Assembly (NCBI GenBank): GCA_027055805.1
Contig: JALUMR010000081.1
Coordinates: forward strand, 1-33,382
Reading direction: 5' to 3'
Length of the DNA stretch: 33,382 nt
DNA from: Campylobacteraceae bacterium
Lineage (GTDB): Bacteria > Campylobacterota > Campylobacteria > Campylobacterales > Sulfurovaceae
Shown here: piece by piece, positions 7,734 to 15,644 of the stretch
Position numbering within the stretch: the stretch's first letter is position 1
How the letters are laid out: each line of letters starts with the position of its first letter
Translations under genes and position numbers: made by a program
The notes under the pieces: generated by a model
Told to the model about the DNA's origin: nothing
Databases searched by the model: none
What the model saw: the letters and a program-made list of their open reading frames with translations, nothing else

Positions 7734-8363
7734 TTAACCTCTGATTTTTTTATAGATAGTAGGTAAAATTGGTAATTTTAATAATACATTTTTTATTGTA
7801 TGGATAGTTGAAGTATTCTGTGGTTTAGAATTTTTTATAGGAATATGCCAATTTTCACCATAAAGTATCTTTACTACTTCTTTTGGATTATTGGGAACAG
7901 GAAACTGTGTACCTAAAAAATCTATCATCTCTATAGACTCTAAGTACTTACCAGCTATACCATTATCAACAGTAACTCTTTGATTTAATGCTTTACTATA
8001 AAAATATATATCTATATAGTCATTATTACGCATAAAAGACACTATTTCTCCTTTATCATCATATCGTACAACTTTTAAACCAGTCGATTCAAAATCATAG
8101 AGAGCATTCAAGACTTTTTCTTTATCTTCTTCTAATACAAAAATATCTGTATCTTCATCATGCTCAATAAATCCATTTTCTCTAATAGCTCCTAAAAGTG
8201 TACCAAACCATAAACCATAATGAATCTGATGTTTATCCATTACTGATTTAAAGTCCAATAAATTCTCTTTACTGATTACTGGGTCTAAAAGTTTTTTTCC
8301 TACATAAAGTTCAGCAGGTTCGTAAGTAAATATTCCGTTGGCTGTTTGAATCTCTTTTTTCAT
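7734..8363 (-). CDS. LicD/fukutin-type nucleotidyltransferase-fold protein
   Basis: The LicD core motif is plain: FGTLLGAIRENGFIEHDEDTDIF (53-75; quoted in part as GTLLGAIRENGF and HDEDTDI), where the acidic D-x-D-x-D triplet (D69, D71, D73) would bind metal. LicD proteins transfer phosphocholine or related phospho-alcohols to surface glycans. At 209 aa it is short for the family, and the partner genes of a choline pathway (licA-C) are not here, so the substrate cannot be named. The start is supported by ATAGGAGA 6-7 nt upstream. It stands alone, 62 bp from the DUF2868 gene and with its own likely -10 at 8407-8418, so it may be a gene inserted between older neighbours. Confidence 0.8.
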   Translation of the reverse strand: MKKEIQTANGIFTYEPAELYVGKKLLDPVISKENLLDFKSVMDKHQIHYGLWFGTLLGAIRENGFIEHDEDTDIFVLEEDKEKVLNALYDFESTGLKVVRYDDKGEIVSFMRNNDYIDIYFYSKALNQRVTVDNGIAGKYLESIEMIDFLGTQFPVPNNPKEVVKILYGENWHIPIKNSKPQNTSTIHTIKNVLLKLPILPTIYKKIRG

Positions 8364-8406
8364 AAATTATATCTCCTATTTCAAATAACTTTTAATATAA
8401 ATTAAC

Positions 8407-8418
8407 GTATTATAATAC
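8407..8418 (-). promoter_or_regulatory. Palindromic -10 region for the LicD-like gene
   Basis: GTATTATAATAC is a perfect 12-bp palindrome containing TATAAT on both strands, 43 nt ahead of the LicD-like start. It can serve as a minus-strand -10 box. No clear -35 is seen. Confidence 0.4.
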
Positions 8419-8454
8419 AACAATACTTTAAGTTTAATGCTAAATAGTAAATTA

Positions 8455-9291
8455 TTAAAACACTATCGTCTTATTCCCATGCACAAAAACCCTGTCATTA
8501 AGCACAAAGTTTAATGCACGAGAAAGTACTATCTTCTCAACATCACGTCCAGCTTTTTGCATATCACGCCACTCAAAACGGTGGTTAACAGGGATAACAT
8601 CTTGAGCAATAATTGGTCCTTCATCCAAATCATTTGTCACAAAATGTGCTGTAGCTCCTATAATCTTCACTCCTCTTTCAAAAGCTTGTTTATAAGGGTT
8701 TGCTCCTATAAATGCTGGTAAAAACGAGTGATGAATATTAACAATTTTCTGTGGATAATTTGACACAAAAGATGCAGTTAAAATACGCATATATTTAGCC
8801 AAAACTATATAGTCAAACTTTTGTTCATCTATAAGTTTCATAATATTTTTTTCATGCTCTTCTCGTGTTATTCCTTTAGTAGGTACATGAAAAAATGGTA
8901 TCTCAAAACGACGTACCAACTGCTCTAAAACATCATGATTTGCGATGACAGCTTCTATATCTGCATCTAATTCACCTGCTTCATGGCGTATAAGGATATC
9001 ACCCAAAGCATGAGACTCTTTGGTTGCTAAAATAACAATTTTTTTACGTCTGGGTTCGATAACCTTTAAGTTAGCATTTTGGGGTACCACAACCTGTAAT
9101 GCAGTTTCTAACTCATTGATGTCAAAGTCACCTGTAACCACTGTACGCATAAAAAATTTACTTTTTTCTTTGTCAACAAACTCACGGTTAGAATCTATAT
9201 TCAAGTCTCTGTCATAAAAGATTTTTGATATCTTATAGACCAAACCTTTTTCATCAGTACAGTCAATTAATACTCTTGCTCTATTTTCCAT
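8455..9291 (-). CDS. purU: Formyltetrahydrofolate deformylase
   Basis: PurU hydrolyses 10-formyl-tetrahydrofolate to formate and tetrahydrofolate, balancing one-carbon pools and supplying formate for PurT. At 278 aa it matches E. coli PurU (about 280). An N-terminal ACT domain (about 1-80, starting RVLIDCTDEKGLVYKIS) precedes the formyl-hydrolase fold (about 85-278) with VNIHHSFLPAFIGANPY and the catalytic-Asp region LDEGPIIAQDV. ATG-9291 is chosen over the ORF-track start at 9369 because AGGAAC lies just ahead of it and the extra 26 residues are the translation of a REP-like repeat (9326-9376). It is the downstream neighbour of the patatin gene. Confidence 0.95.
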   Translation of the reverse strand: MENRARVLIDCTDEKGLVYKISKIFYDRDLNIDSNREFVDKEKSKFFMRTVVTGDFDINELETALQVVVPQNANLKVIEPRRKKIVILATKESHALGDILIRHEAGELDADIEAVIANHDVLEQLVRRFEIPFFHVPTKGITREEHEKNIMKLIDEQKFDYIVLAKYMRILTASFVSNYPQKIVNIHHSFLPAFIGANPYKQAFERGVKIIGATAHFVTNDLDEGPIIAQDVIPVNHRFEWRDMQKAGRDVEKIVLSRALNFVLNDRVFVHGNKTIVF

Positions 9292-9325
9292 TTTGTTCCT
9301 ATTAGACTTCTTAAAAAAACTCTTT

Positions 9326-9376
9326 GGAATCGGAGACTTTAGTCCTGAATAAGACGAGGCTAAAGCCATCGGTTCC
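9326..9376. repeat. REPIN-like inverted pair of REP sequences
   Basis: A 51-bp element: the left arm GGAATCGGAGACTTTAGTCC and the right arm (reverse complement GGAACCGATGGCTTTAGCC) are diverged inverted copies, each with a G-rich head and a short palindrome with a TTTA loop. This is the form of paired REP sequences moved by RAYT transposases. It lies 35 bp upstream of the purU start and would form a cruciform or RNA stem in the purU leader. Confidence 0.6.
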
Positions 9377-9412
9377 TAGTTTTACAAGATGTCTATTTAT
9401 TTATAAACGAAA

Positions 9413-10168
9413 TTATACCAATTTTTTAGATAACTCTTCCCACTGCTCTTTCAATTCATTGTACCCTGCTTCATATGCCATCTCTATCTCATCAAAATCA
9501 AACAGATGCATATTGGCAACCCCTTTGACTTCAAAATAAGCATCGGCTAACGTCTTAGCACCTACAGAGTTAGAACGAATCATAATTAAAATAGAACGAA
9601 TAGCCAATGACTTAAAGGTAGACAAATTTTCACCACGTAATGGGTTAATATTGATAGCCAAAGATTTTTCATAATAATCTTTCAGTGCTTTCACTGGCAA
9701 GTTGTCTGAAAAACCTCCATCTATATAGGAATTTTCTCCTATCTTTTTTGCTTCAAAGAGTGGAGTTATGGTTGAAGAAGCAATGGTATAAGCAATGGCA
9801 TCACCTCTATTTATATAGGAGAATTCCCCTGTATCTATATTGGTGACACAAGTATAAAGAGGAATTTTTAAGTCACTATAATCATCAATACTAAGTGTTT
9901 CACGCAGTTTATTTTCTAAACGTTCCATCTTAAAAACACCAACAGCACCAGATGCCCAAGCAAAAAGTTCTTTCTTCTCTAAACTTTTTAAAAACGCTAA
10001 CATATCATCACTTTTTAACCCTGCAGCCAAAAAAAGCCCTACAATCGCACCTGCACTAGAACCTGAAACAGCTGTCACTTCAATACCCTGCTCTTCTAAA
10101 AACTTTATAGCCCCCACATGTGCTGCACCACGCAGACCCCCACCACTTAAACTCAATGTGATTTTCAT
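9413..10168 (-). CDS. Patatin-like phospholipase, RssA/NTE type
   Basis: A 251 aa cytosolic serine lipid hydrolase. The oxyanion-hole motif SGGGLRG (8-14), nucleophile elbow GSSAG with Ser38, and the dyad Asp in DGG (D150, YIDGGFSDNLPV) are all present, so it should be active as a lysophospholipase or esterase. The size and motif spacing match the small RssA/YchK family rather than secreted ExoU types. No signal peptide is present. The start is supported by AAGAAGG upstream. Its promoter region is shared with the divergent DUF6172 gene. The natural substrate cannot be read from the sequence. Confidence 0.9.
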   Translation of the reverse strand: MKITLSLSGGGLRGAAHVGAIKFLEEQGIEVTAVSGSSAGAIVGLFLAAGLKSDDMLAFLKSLEKKELFAWASGAVGVFKMERLENKLRETLSIDDYSDLKIPLYTCVTNIDTGEFSYINRGDAIAYTIASSTITPLFEAKKIGENSYIDGGFSDNLPVKALKDYYEKSLAININPLRGENLSTFKSLAIRSILIMIRSNSVGAKTLADAYFEVKGVANMHLFDFDEIEMAYEAGYNELKEQWEELSKKLV

Positions 10169-10208
10169 ATATCTATAGCCTTCTTAATTGTTTCTTTATG
10201 TTTTTAGA

Positions 10209-10244
10209 TATAATAGCGAAAAATTAATCCCATCGAGGTATATC
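10209..10244 (+). promoter_or_regulatory. -10 box and RBS of the DUF6172 gene
   Basis: TATAAT at 10209-10214 with a TTGTTT-like element about 15 nt upstream, and GAGG at 10235-10238 six nt before ATG-10245. This places the start inside the ORF-track frame and rejects the extension from 10188. Confidence 0.5.
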
Positions 10245-10550
10245 ATGAAAAAAACGTTTAAAATAGAACAAGACAAACTAAAGCCAGACAGAGCTGTAGA
10301 TGCCATTAAGAATGAACTTAGAAAATATGTAAAACGTGAAAAGAAAAAAGATTTACCAAACAAAAAAACCATGTATTGGGACTTTGATTGTAAGTTTGGA
10401 AAAAGTGAAGAGTTTGCAAAAGTATGTGACTTCGATTATATTTTTACAGAACTATCAGGCGTGGTAAACGCTGGTTGGTCAGAATGTTACATAGAAGTTA
10501 TTGCTAAAGCTGTAGACAAACCTGTTAAAGAGGAAGATGAAGAGGCGTAG
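10245..10550 (+). CDS. Small conserved protein, DUF6172-like
   Basis: The 101 aa protein starts at ATG-10245 (RBS GAGG), not the ORF-track 10188. It is highly charged, with a lysine/arginine-rich first third (KNELRKYVKREKKKDLP), a WDFDCKFG motif near the middle and a mixed alpha/beta C-terminal half ending in an acidic tail. This pattern (basic N-terminus, DFDCRFG, C-terminal YVEI-type strand) fits DUF6172, a small family in proteobacteria without a known role. It has no signal peptide or membrane segment and no obvious functional link to its divergent or convergent neighbours. I do not assign a function. Confidence 0.75.
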   Translation: MKKTFKIEQDKLKPDRAVDAIKNELRKYVKREKKKDLPNKKTMYWDFDCKFGKSEEFAKVCDFDYIFTELSGVVNAGWSECYIEVIAKAVDKPVKEEDEEA

Positions 10551-10574
10551 GATATTTCTTAATTCCTACACCTC
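10542..10574. terminator. Hairpin between convergent DUF6172 and acs genes
   Basis: GAGGCGTAGGA and TCCTACACCTC pair with one mismatch around an 11-nt loop, starting in the last codons of the DUF6172 gene and ending 7 bp short of the acs stop codon. No strong T-tract follows on either strand, so it is only a likely weak bidirectional terminator. Confidence 0.45.
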
Positions 10575-10581
10575 AAAACAA

Positions 10582-12522
10582 TTAAAGCTTAACAATTCCT
10601 TCAATAACACCTACAATACTAGGGTCTTCAAGCGTAGACGTGTCCTGAGTAATTGCTTCTCCTTTTACGATAGAACGTAAAATTCTTCGCATGATTTTAC
10701 CTGAACGTGTTTTTGGTAAGTCAGGAACAAATGCCATGGCATCACAAAGTGCAATGGCTCCGATTTCTGCTTTAATCACTTTGTTAATCTCTACTTTTAA
10801 ATCTTCACTCGCATCATTTGCATCTTTGAGTACGATGTAAGCAAAAATCCCCTCACCTTTAATCTCGTGTGGTTTACCAACCACGGCTACGGCTGCTACT
10901 TTATCATGTTTTTTAATGGCTGCTTCAACCTCTGCTGTTCCCATTCTGTGTCCTGAAACATTTATAACATCATCGGTTCTACCTGTAATGGTAATGTACC
11001 CATCTTCATCTATCATGGCACCGTCACCTGAGAAATAGACAGGTTTTCCATCTTTTTTACAGTCACCAAAGTAGGAAGTTTTAAAGCGTTCAGAGTCGTT
11101 CCAAATGTTTCTAATCATACTTGGCCAAGGTTTTGTAATACACATAAACCCTTTTTCTCCAACTTCTGTTGGTGTTCCATCTTCTTCTATAACCTCTGCA
11201 CTAATCCCAGGTAAAGGAAACGTAGCACATGCAGGTTTAATAGGTGTAGCAGCAGGAAGTGGAGAGATAACATGCCCACCTGTTTCAGTCTGCCAGTAGG
11301 TATCGACAATAGAACAGTTGCTTCCACCAATCTTTTCATAGTACCATTTCCATGCAGGTGGGTCAATAGGCTCTCCAACGGTTCCTAAAATTCTTAGTGA
11401 ACTTAAGTCATACTTATCTGGCTCATTTTCACCCATTTTGTGTAACAGTCTAATGGCTGTTGGTGCTGTATAAAACTGGTTAATTTTATACTCCTCTACC
11501 ATTTTCCAACATCGTCCAGCATCAGGGAAGGTAGGAACGCCCTCAAACATAACTGTGGTTGCTCCAGCAGCTAAAGGTCCATAAACAATGTAGGTATGCC
11601 CTGTAATCCAACCAATATCGGCTGTACACCAGTAAGTATCGTCATCTTGTATGTCAAATACCCACTCCATGGTCATTTGAGCCCAAAGAATGTACCCAGC
11701 ACTTGAGTGTTGTACCCCTTTTGGTTTTCCTGTACTACCACTGGTATAGAGTAAGAAAAGGGGCTCTTCACTCTCCATTGGTTCAGGCTCACAGCTTGTT
11801 GATTCGTTTTTAATCAACTCATTATAACTCTTATCACGTCCCTCTACCCAAGTAATCTCTTCGCCATTACGCTCAACAACACAAACATTTTGAACACAGT
11901 CACAACCATGCTTTAAGGCTTGGTCAACCACTGGTTTAAGCATGTATGGTTTACCTTTTCTAAAGGCTCCATCTGCCGTTACTACCAACTTTGCTTGGGC
12001 ATCAATAATTCTGTCTCTTAAGGCTTCTGCCGAGAACCCACCAAAGACAATAGAGTGAATAGCACCAATCTTCGCACACGCCAACATAACTACAGCAGCT
12101 TCAGTAATCATTGGCATATAGACAACGACTCTGTCGCCTTTTTTAATGTCAAACTGATTTTTAAACATGTTGGCTGTTTTGTTTACTTCAACTGCCAGTT
12201 CGCCATAGGTTAGTGTTTTCTTGTCTCCGTTATCACCCTCAAAGAGGATAGCAGTTTTATCTTTTTTACTCTCTAAATGTCTGTCCACACACTGATGTGC
12301 TACGTTCATCTCTCCACCAGAGAACCACTTGTAAAACGGTGCATTGCTTTCGTCTAAAACCTTGTCGTAAGGTTTAAACCAATCAATCTTCTCATCGGCA
12401 AATTTTGCCCATGTCCCTTCATAATCGTTGTCGAACTCAGCTACTAAGTCCTTATATTCAGACATACTTTTAATTAACGCTCTGTCAAATCTCTCTGTTT
12501 TTGGGTTAAAGATATCACTCAT
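10582..12522 (-). CDS. acs: Acetyl-CoA synthetase (AMP-forming)
   Basis: Acs activates acetate with ATP and CoA through acetyl-AMP. At 646 aa it is full length. Visible adenylate-forming enzyme motifs are the P-loop [11 protein letters not shown] (near 260), [10 protein letters not shown] (near 415), the hinge/adenine region [15 protein letters not shown], and [11 protein letters not shown] with the reversibly acetylated lysine at K609, the same number as in Salmonella Acs. ATG-12522 is preceded by AGGAAAA. The gene has its own leader with a palindrome (12560-12574). In a strain running a reductive TCA cycle it would feed acetate into acetyl-CoA, upstream of pyruvate formation. Confidence 0.97.
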   Translation of the reverse strand: MSDIFNPKTERFDRALIKSMSEYKDLVAEFDNDYEGTWAKFADEKIDWFKPYDKVLDESNAPFYKWFSGGEMNVAHQCVDRHLESKKDKTAILFEGDNGDKKTLTYGELAVEVNKTANMFKNQFDIKKGDRVVVYMPMITEAAVVMLACAKIGAIHSIVFGGFSAEALRDRIIDAQAKLVVTADGAFRKGKPYMLKPVVDQALKHGCDCVQNVCVVERNGEEITWVEGRDKSYNELIKNESTSCEPEPMESEEPLFLLYTSGSTGKPKGVQHSSAGYILWAQMTMEWVFDIQDDDTYWCTADIGWITGHTYIVYGPLAAGATTVMFEGVPTFPDAGRCWKMVEEYKINQFYTAPTAIRLLHKMGENEPDKYDLSSLRILGTVGEPIDPPAWKWYYEKIGGSNCSIVDTYWQTETGGHVISPLPAATPIKPACATFPLPGISAEVIEEDGTPTEVGEKGFMCITKPWPSMIRNIWNDSERFKTSYFGDCKKDGKPVYFSGDGAMIDEDGYITITGRTDDVINVSGHRMGTAEVEAAIKKHDKVAAVAVVGKPHEIKGEGIFAYIVLKDANDASEDLKVEINKVIKAEIGAIALCDAMAFVPDLPKTRSGKIMRRILRSIVKGEAITQDTSTLEDPSIVGVIEGIVKL

Positions 12523-12559
12523 CTACTTTTCCTATTTTAATTTATTTCTTATATGTTCA

Positions 12560-12574
12560 AGGTGATTATCACCT
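12560..12574. promoter_or_regulatory. Perfect 15-bp palindrome in the acs leader
   Basis: AGGTGATTATCACCT is symmetric about the central T (7-bp arms), 38 bp ahead of the acs ATG. On the minus strand a TATTAT -10-like box lies at about 12597-12602, so the palindrome would fall about 20 nt downstream of the transcription start, a usual place for a repressor operator or 5'-UTR hairpin. The binding protein is unknown. Confidence 0.45.
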
Positions 12575-12689
12575 AACTTAAACTTATCATTTTGGTCATA
12601 ATAGCATCATAGGCTTTAAGTTTGATAAATCTAAATCTTATAAATTCATATAATAGGGAGTTATGGAAAAAGAGGAACAGAAGAATAAG

Positions 12690-12711
12690 AGGCGATAGTT
12701 ACCTATCGCCT
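12690..12711 (-). terminator. Rho-independent-type hairpin after leuB
   Basis: AGGCGATAG-4 nt-CTATCGCCT is a perfect 9-bp stem with a GTAA loop on the minus strand, 17 bp after the leuB stop, followed by the T-rich CTTATTCTTCTG. It separates leuDB from acs. The T-tract is imperfect. Confidence 0.7.
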
Positions 12712-12728
12712 TCTATTAAGAAATATGC

Positions 12729-13799
12729 TTATTGAGAAACATATTTGGCAATAATATCACCAATCTCCGAACAAGAGCAGATTTCAACGGCATCGTAAGC
12801 ACCCAAGTCACCTGTTCGGTAACCCTTAGCCAATGACTTTTTAATAGCATCATCAATCTTATCAGCTGCAGCACCCTCACCTAGTGCATATCTTAACATC
12901 ATAGAGGCAGATGAAATAGTTGCTAATGGATTGGCAATACCTTGCCCTGCAATGTCTGGTGCAGAACCGTGAATAGGTTCATAAAGACCAACACCTTTAC
13001 CTGTACTGGCACTTGGAAGAAGCCCAATAGAACCACTTAACATCGAAGCAGCATCCGATAAGATATCTCCAAAAATATTTCCAGTTAAAATAACATCAAA
13101 CTGTTTTGGATTTCTAATAAGTTGCATCGCAGCGTTATCAACATACATATGGGTCAACTCTACTTCGGGGTACTCTTTAGCGACCTCTATCACAGTCTCA
13201 CGCCAAAATTGACTCACTTCAAGCACATTGGCTTTGTCTACTGAACAGATACGTTTACCACGTTTCATCGCTATTTCAAAAGCAACATGAGCAATTCTTT
13301 TTACCTCTTCACGAGTGTAAACCATGGTATTGTATGCTCTATCTTCAAATAGCTCTCTTGGTTGACCAAAGTAGATACCACCTGTAAGTTCACGAACAAC
13401 CATAATGTCTACACCTCTAACCACATCTGGCTTTAAGGTAGAAGCATTTACCAACTCATCATACACAATAGCAGGACGCAAGTTTGCAAAGGTTCCCATC
13501 TCTTTTCTTATAGCAAGAAGTCCCGACTCTGGTCTTAAGTGACGCTCCACATTATCCCATTTGGGTCCACCAATAGCACCGAAAAGTACTGCGTCACATT
13601 TTTTTACCCCTTGAATGGTCTCATCAGGCAGAGGAACACCCGTTGCATCTATTGCTGCACCACCCATAAGCATCTCATTATACTCTAGGTTAAAGCCCAT
13701 ATTTGCAGACAAAGCATCTAAAACTTTAATTGCCTCATCTATAATTTCTGGACCAATACCATCACCTTTAATAACACCAATTTTATAATTTCTTCCCAT
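12729..13799 (-). CDS. leuB: 3-isopropylmalate dehydrogenase
   Basis: LeuB oxidises and decarboxylates 3-isopropylmalate with NAD in leucine synthesis. At 356 aa it is normal. Motifs: GDGIGPEI near the N-terminus, [17 protein letters not shown] with the substrate arginines, [10 protein letters not shown], the catalytic tyrosine in NTMVYTREE, the Mg-binding [22 protein letters not shown] and the NAD-binding [15 protein letters not shown]. The gene follows leuD with 1 nt between stop and ATG. The terminator at 12690-12711 ends the unit. leuC and leuA are not in the window. Confidence 0.96.
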   Translation of the reverse strand: MGRNYKIGVIKGDGIGPEIIDEAIKVLDALSANMGFNLEYNEMLMGGAAIDATGVPLPDETIQGVKKCDAVLFGAIGGPKWDNVERHLRPESGLLAIRKEMGTFANLRPAIVYDELVNASTLKPDVVRGVDIMVVRELTGGIYFGQPRELFEDRAYNTMVYTREEVKRIAHVAFEIAMKRGKRICSVDKANVLEVSQFWRETVIEVAKEYPEVELTHMYVDNAAMQLIRNPKQFDVILTGNIFGDILSDAASMLSGSIGLLPSASTGKGVGLYEPIHGSAPDIAGQGIANPLATISSASMMLRYALGEGAAADKIDDAIKKSLAKGYRTGDLGAYDAVEICSCSEIGDIIAKYVSQ

Positions 13800-13800
13800 G

Positions 13801-14298
13801 TTATGCCTTTTCTGCTATCTCTTGTTTAGCAAATTCTATCAATCCACCTGCATCAACCAACTCTTGCATAAACGCAGGGATTGGCATAAATTTATAGGTT
13901 TTTGCTTGTGAAACATTTATCACTTCACCTTTTTCCATGTCTATTTTTACAGTGTCACCTTCATTTATCTCTGCTGACTCTTCAAGTTCAAAGATTGGTA
14001 ACCCCATATTAAAGGCATTTCTATAAAAAATTCTAGCAAATGTCGGAGCTATAACAGCAGCTACACCAGCAGCTTTAAGTGCTATGGGAGCATGTTCACG
14101 GCTTGAACCACAACCAAAGTTTTCTCCAGCAACAATAATGTCACCTTCACTCATCTTTTTAACAAACTCAGGGTCTGCATCTTCCATCACATGTTTAGCC
14201 AACTCACTTGGCTCACTTGTGTTCAAGTATCTAGCAGCAATAATTAAATCGGTATCCACATGGTCACCAAATTTCCAAACTTTACCTTGCAAAGTCAT
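13801..14298 (-). CDS. leuD: 3-isopropylmalate dehydratase small subunit
   Basis: LeuD is the swivel-domain subunit that pairs with the 4Fe-4S subunit LeuC to isomerise 2- to 3-isopropylmalate. The 165 aa length is the short, archaeal/HACN-like LeuD class common in Campylobacterota. Motifs: [21 protein letters not shown] at the N-terminus and the anion-binding [14 protein letters not shown]. The start needs care: an in-frame TAA lies two codons ahead of ATG-14298, and AAAGG directly abuts that ATG, which is too close; the TTG at codon 3 (14292) would have a 6-nt spacing. A 14-bp inverted repeat (14305-14374) ends one base before the AAAGG and may control access to it. Confidence 0.95.
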   Translation of the reverse strand: MTLQGKVWKFGDHVDTDLIIAARYLNTSEPSELAKHVMEDADPEFVKKMSEGDIIVAGENFGCGSSREHAPIALKAAGVAAVIAPTFARIFYRNAFNMGLPIFELEESAEINEGDTVKIDMEKGEVINVSQAKTYKFMPIPAFMQELVDAGGLIEFAKQEIAEKA

Positions 14299-14304
14299 CC
14301 TTTA

Positions 14305-14374
14305 AATAGAGAAATATTAATGTAATTATAGCCAAATGTGACTAAAATATAAATGTGACTAATATTTCTCTATT
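14305..14374. repeat. 14-bp perfect inverted repeat plus 17-bp tandem repeat between ymdB and leuD
   Basis: AATAGAGAAATATT (14305-14318) and AATATTTCTCTATT (14361-14374) are exact reverse complements. On the minus strand the first arm is the last codons of ymdB and the second arm ends one base before the leuD AAAGG site. The loop carries two tandem copies of a 17-bp unit beginning AAATGTGACTAA (14334-14350 and 14351-14367). A read-through transcript could fold into a 14-bp stem next to the leuD start. Confidence 0.8.
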
Positions 14375-15174
14375 CGAGCATCTAATTTTCGGACTTCACC
14401 ATTGTCATATATTTTTAACTTTTCAGCCTTAATCCCACATCCCTCATCATTCAGTTCAAAAATAACTATCTGAAAAATAGCCTGACAATCTTTAGGTATA
14501 TCAAAATGCCCACCAACACCAGTTAAAAAGCGATTCATAGGTATTTTCTTATCCATCCCTATTACCCCATCACGGCAACCTGTAAGCCCAACATCAGAGA
14601 CATAACAACAACCATCAATAATGGCTAAATCATCTGTTCCTACATGGGTATGTGTACCAAAAACAGCAGAGACACGCTTTTTAAGTATCTGCATCATTCC
14701 CAGCTTTTCACTGGTTGCCTCGGCATGAATATCGACAATAATATGTTTAATGCCCTCTTCTCTTAACTCGTCTACTACCTTATCCATTATCACAAAAGGG
14801 TTGTCTACCATCGGCATGGTATAATGCCCCATAACATTAACAACAGCAACTTGATGGTTTAAAACATCAACTTTTATCAGCCCTTCCCCTGGGCTTTTTC
14901 GAGGGTAATTAATGGGACGAATCAAAGGGTAATCTCTATAGAGTAAAAATATTTCCTTTTTATCCCAAGAGTGGTTTCCACCTGTCATTACATCGACACC
15001 ATAGCCCAAAAGTTCATCACAGTTTTTTTTAGTTAGTCCAAAACCATGAGAGGCATTTTCATAATTGGCTATAACCAAGTCAAGCCCATACTCTTTACGT
15101 AAGTCTTCTAAATGTTTACCTATCATATCACGTCCAGGTTTACCTACTATGTCACCTATAAATGCTATTTTCAT
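14359..15174 (-). CDS. ymdB: YmdB-family metallophosphoesterase (TIGR00282)
   Basis: The 271 aa enzyme has the calcineurin-like metal-binding pattern of the YmdB/TIGR00282 family: GDIVGKPGRDMI (7-18), ANYENASHGFGLT (metal Asn/Glu), TGGNHSWDK (GNH motif) and the late histidines in DIHAEATSEK and GTHTHVGTDD. Bacillus YmdB hydrolyses 2',3'- and 3',5'-cyclic nucleotides; the substrate here is inferred only from family. ATG-15174 overlaps the upstream lipoprotein gene by 4 nt (ATGA) and is served by AAAGGAG in that gene, so translation is coupled. The 3' end forms one arm of the inverted repeat at 14361-14374. Confidence 0.92.
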   Translation of the reverse strand: MKIAFIGDIVGKPGRDMIGKHLEDLRKEYGLDLVIANYENASHGFGLTKKNCDELLGYGVDVMTGGNHSWDKKEIFLLYRDYPLIRPINYPRKSPGEGLIKVDVLNHQVAVVNVMGHYTMPMVDNPFVIMDKVVDELREEGIKHIIVDIHAEATSEKLGMMQILKKRVSAVFGTHTHVGTDDLAIIDGCCYVSDVGLTGCRDGVIGMDKKIPMNRFLTGVGGHFDIPKDCQAIFQIVIFELNDEGCGIKAEKLKIYDNGEVRKLDARIEKY

Positions 15175-15593
15175 TCTGCTCCTTTAGGCATTATCAAATC
15201 TTTTTTTAATCGTTCCAACCCCTCTTCTACATCATCTTCATCCACATTAGAATAGAGGTCAACATAGTAAGAGTACTCTACCTTCATACCTTCACGAAGC
15301 TCTAACTTAACAAAACTTTTTGGGAATTTACCCATATTTTTACTCATCACATTGTTTGTACTGTTACAGACAATATCTTTTTTAGAGGAAAGGGTTAAAG
15401 TCAATGGACAACTATCATCAAAAGCATACAGCTTCTCTAAATGACTTAACAACTCTTTATCATCAGCCAATTTATTAAGCTTCATACAATGTATAGGGCG
15501 TTTCAAATCAGAACTTATAATAATGCTTGGCTTCGCTTTCTCTTCACAAGCAACAAAGAAAATTAGAGGAATGAGGTATAAAAAAAATTTCAT
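15171..15593 (-). CDS. Small predicted lipoprotein
   Basis: The 140 aa product begins with a lipoprotein signal (MKFFLYLIPLIFFVAC), with the lipidated cysteine at C16 and Glu at +2. The rest is a soluble domain with three further cysteines (C37, C59, C71) and an acidic C-terminal helix. I do not recognise the family. It is first in a two-gene unit with ymdB (4-nt overlap). No Shine-Dalgarno site is seen; a TATAAT lies 5 nt before the ATG, so the mRNA may be leaderless. Function unknown; envelope location is the only firm inference. Confidence 0.75.
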   Translation of the reverse strand: MKFFLYLIPLIFFVACEEKAKPSIIISSDLKRPIHCMKLNKLADDKELLSHLEKLYAFDDSCPLTLTLSSKKDIVCNSTNNVMSKNMGKFPKSFVKLELREGMKVEYSYYVDLYSNVDEDDVEEGLERLKKDLIMPKGAE

Positions 15594-15598
15594 TTAAG

Positions 15599-15604
15599 AT
15601 TATA
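15599..15604 (-). promoter_or_regulatory. -10 box abutting the lipoprotein-ymdB start
   Basis: TATAAT on the minus strand ends 5 nt ahead of ATG-15593. The expected transcription start falls at or next to the A of the ATG, which points to a leaderless or near-leaderless message and agrees with the lack of an RBS. Confidence 0.4.
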
Positions 15605-15644
15605 CTATCTTATGTTTAAATGGTGTGATCTGCACATCTATGTG

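Noticed and set aside
9292-9369. N-terminal extension of the purU ORF (26 residues)
   Set aside because: It is the translation of the REP-like repeat and adjacent spacer. AGGAAC sits before ATG-9291 and the ACT domain begins there.
10188-10244. Upstream start of the 120-aa ORF-track frame
   Set aside because: This stretch contains the -10 box; GAGG precedes ATG-10245, where the conserved sequence starts.
11187-11378. 63-aa ORF inside acs, and other ORF-track lines such as 5110, 6434, 7043, 16538, 18426, 21602, 22796, 27160, 27191, 27521, 27836 and 30022
   Set aside because: They lie inside well-supported genes in other frames, with no RBS or recognisable protein features.
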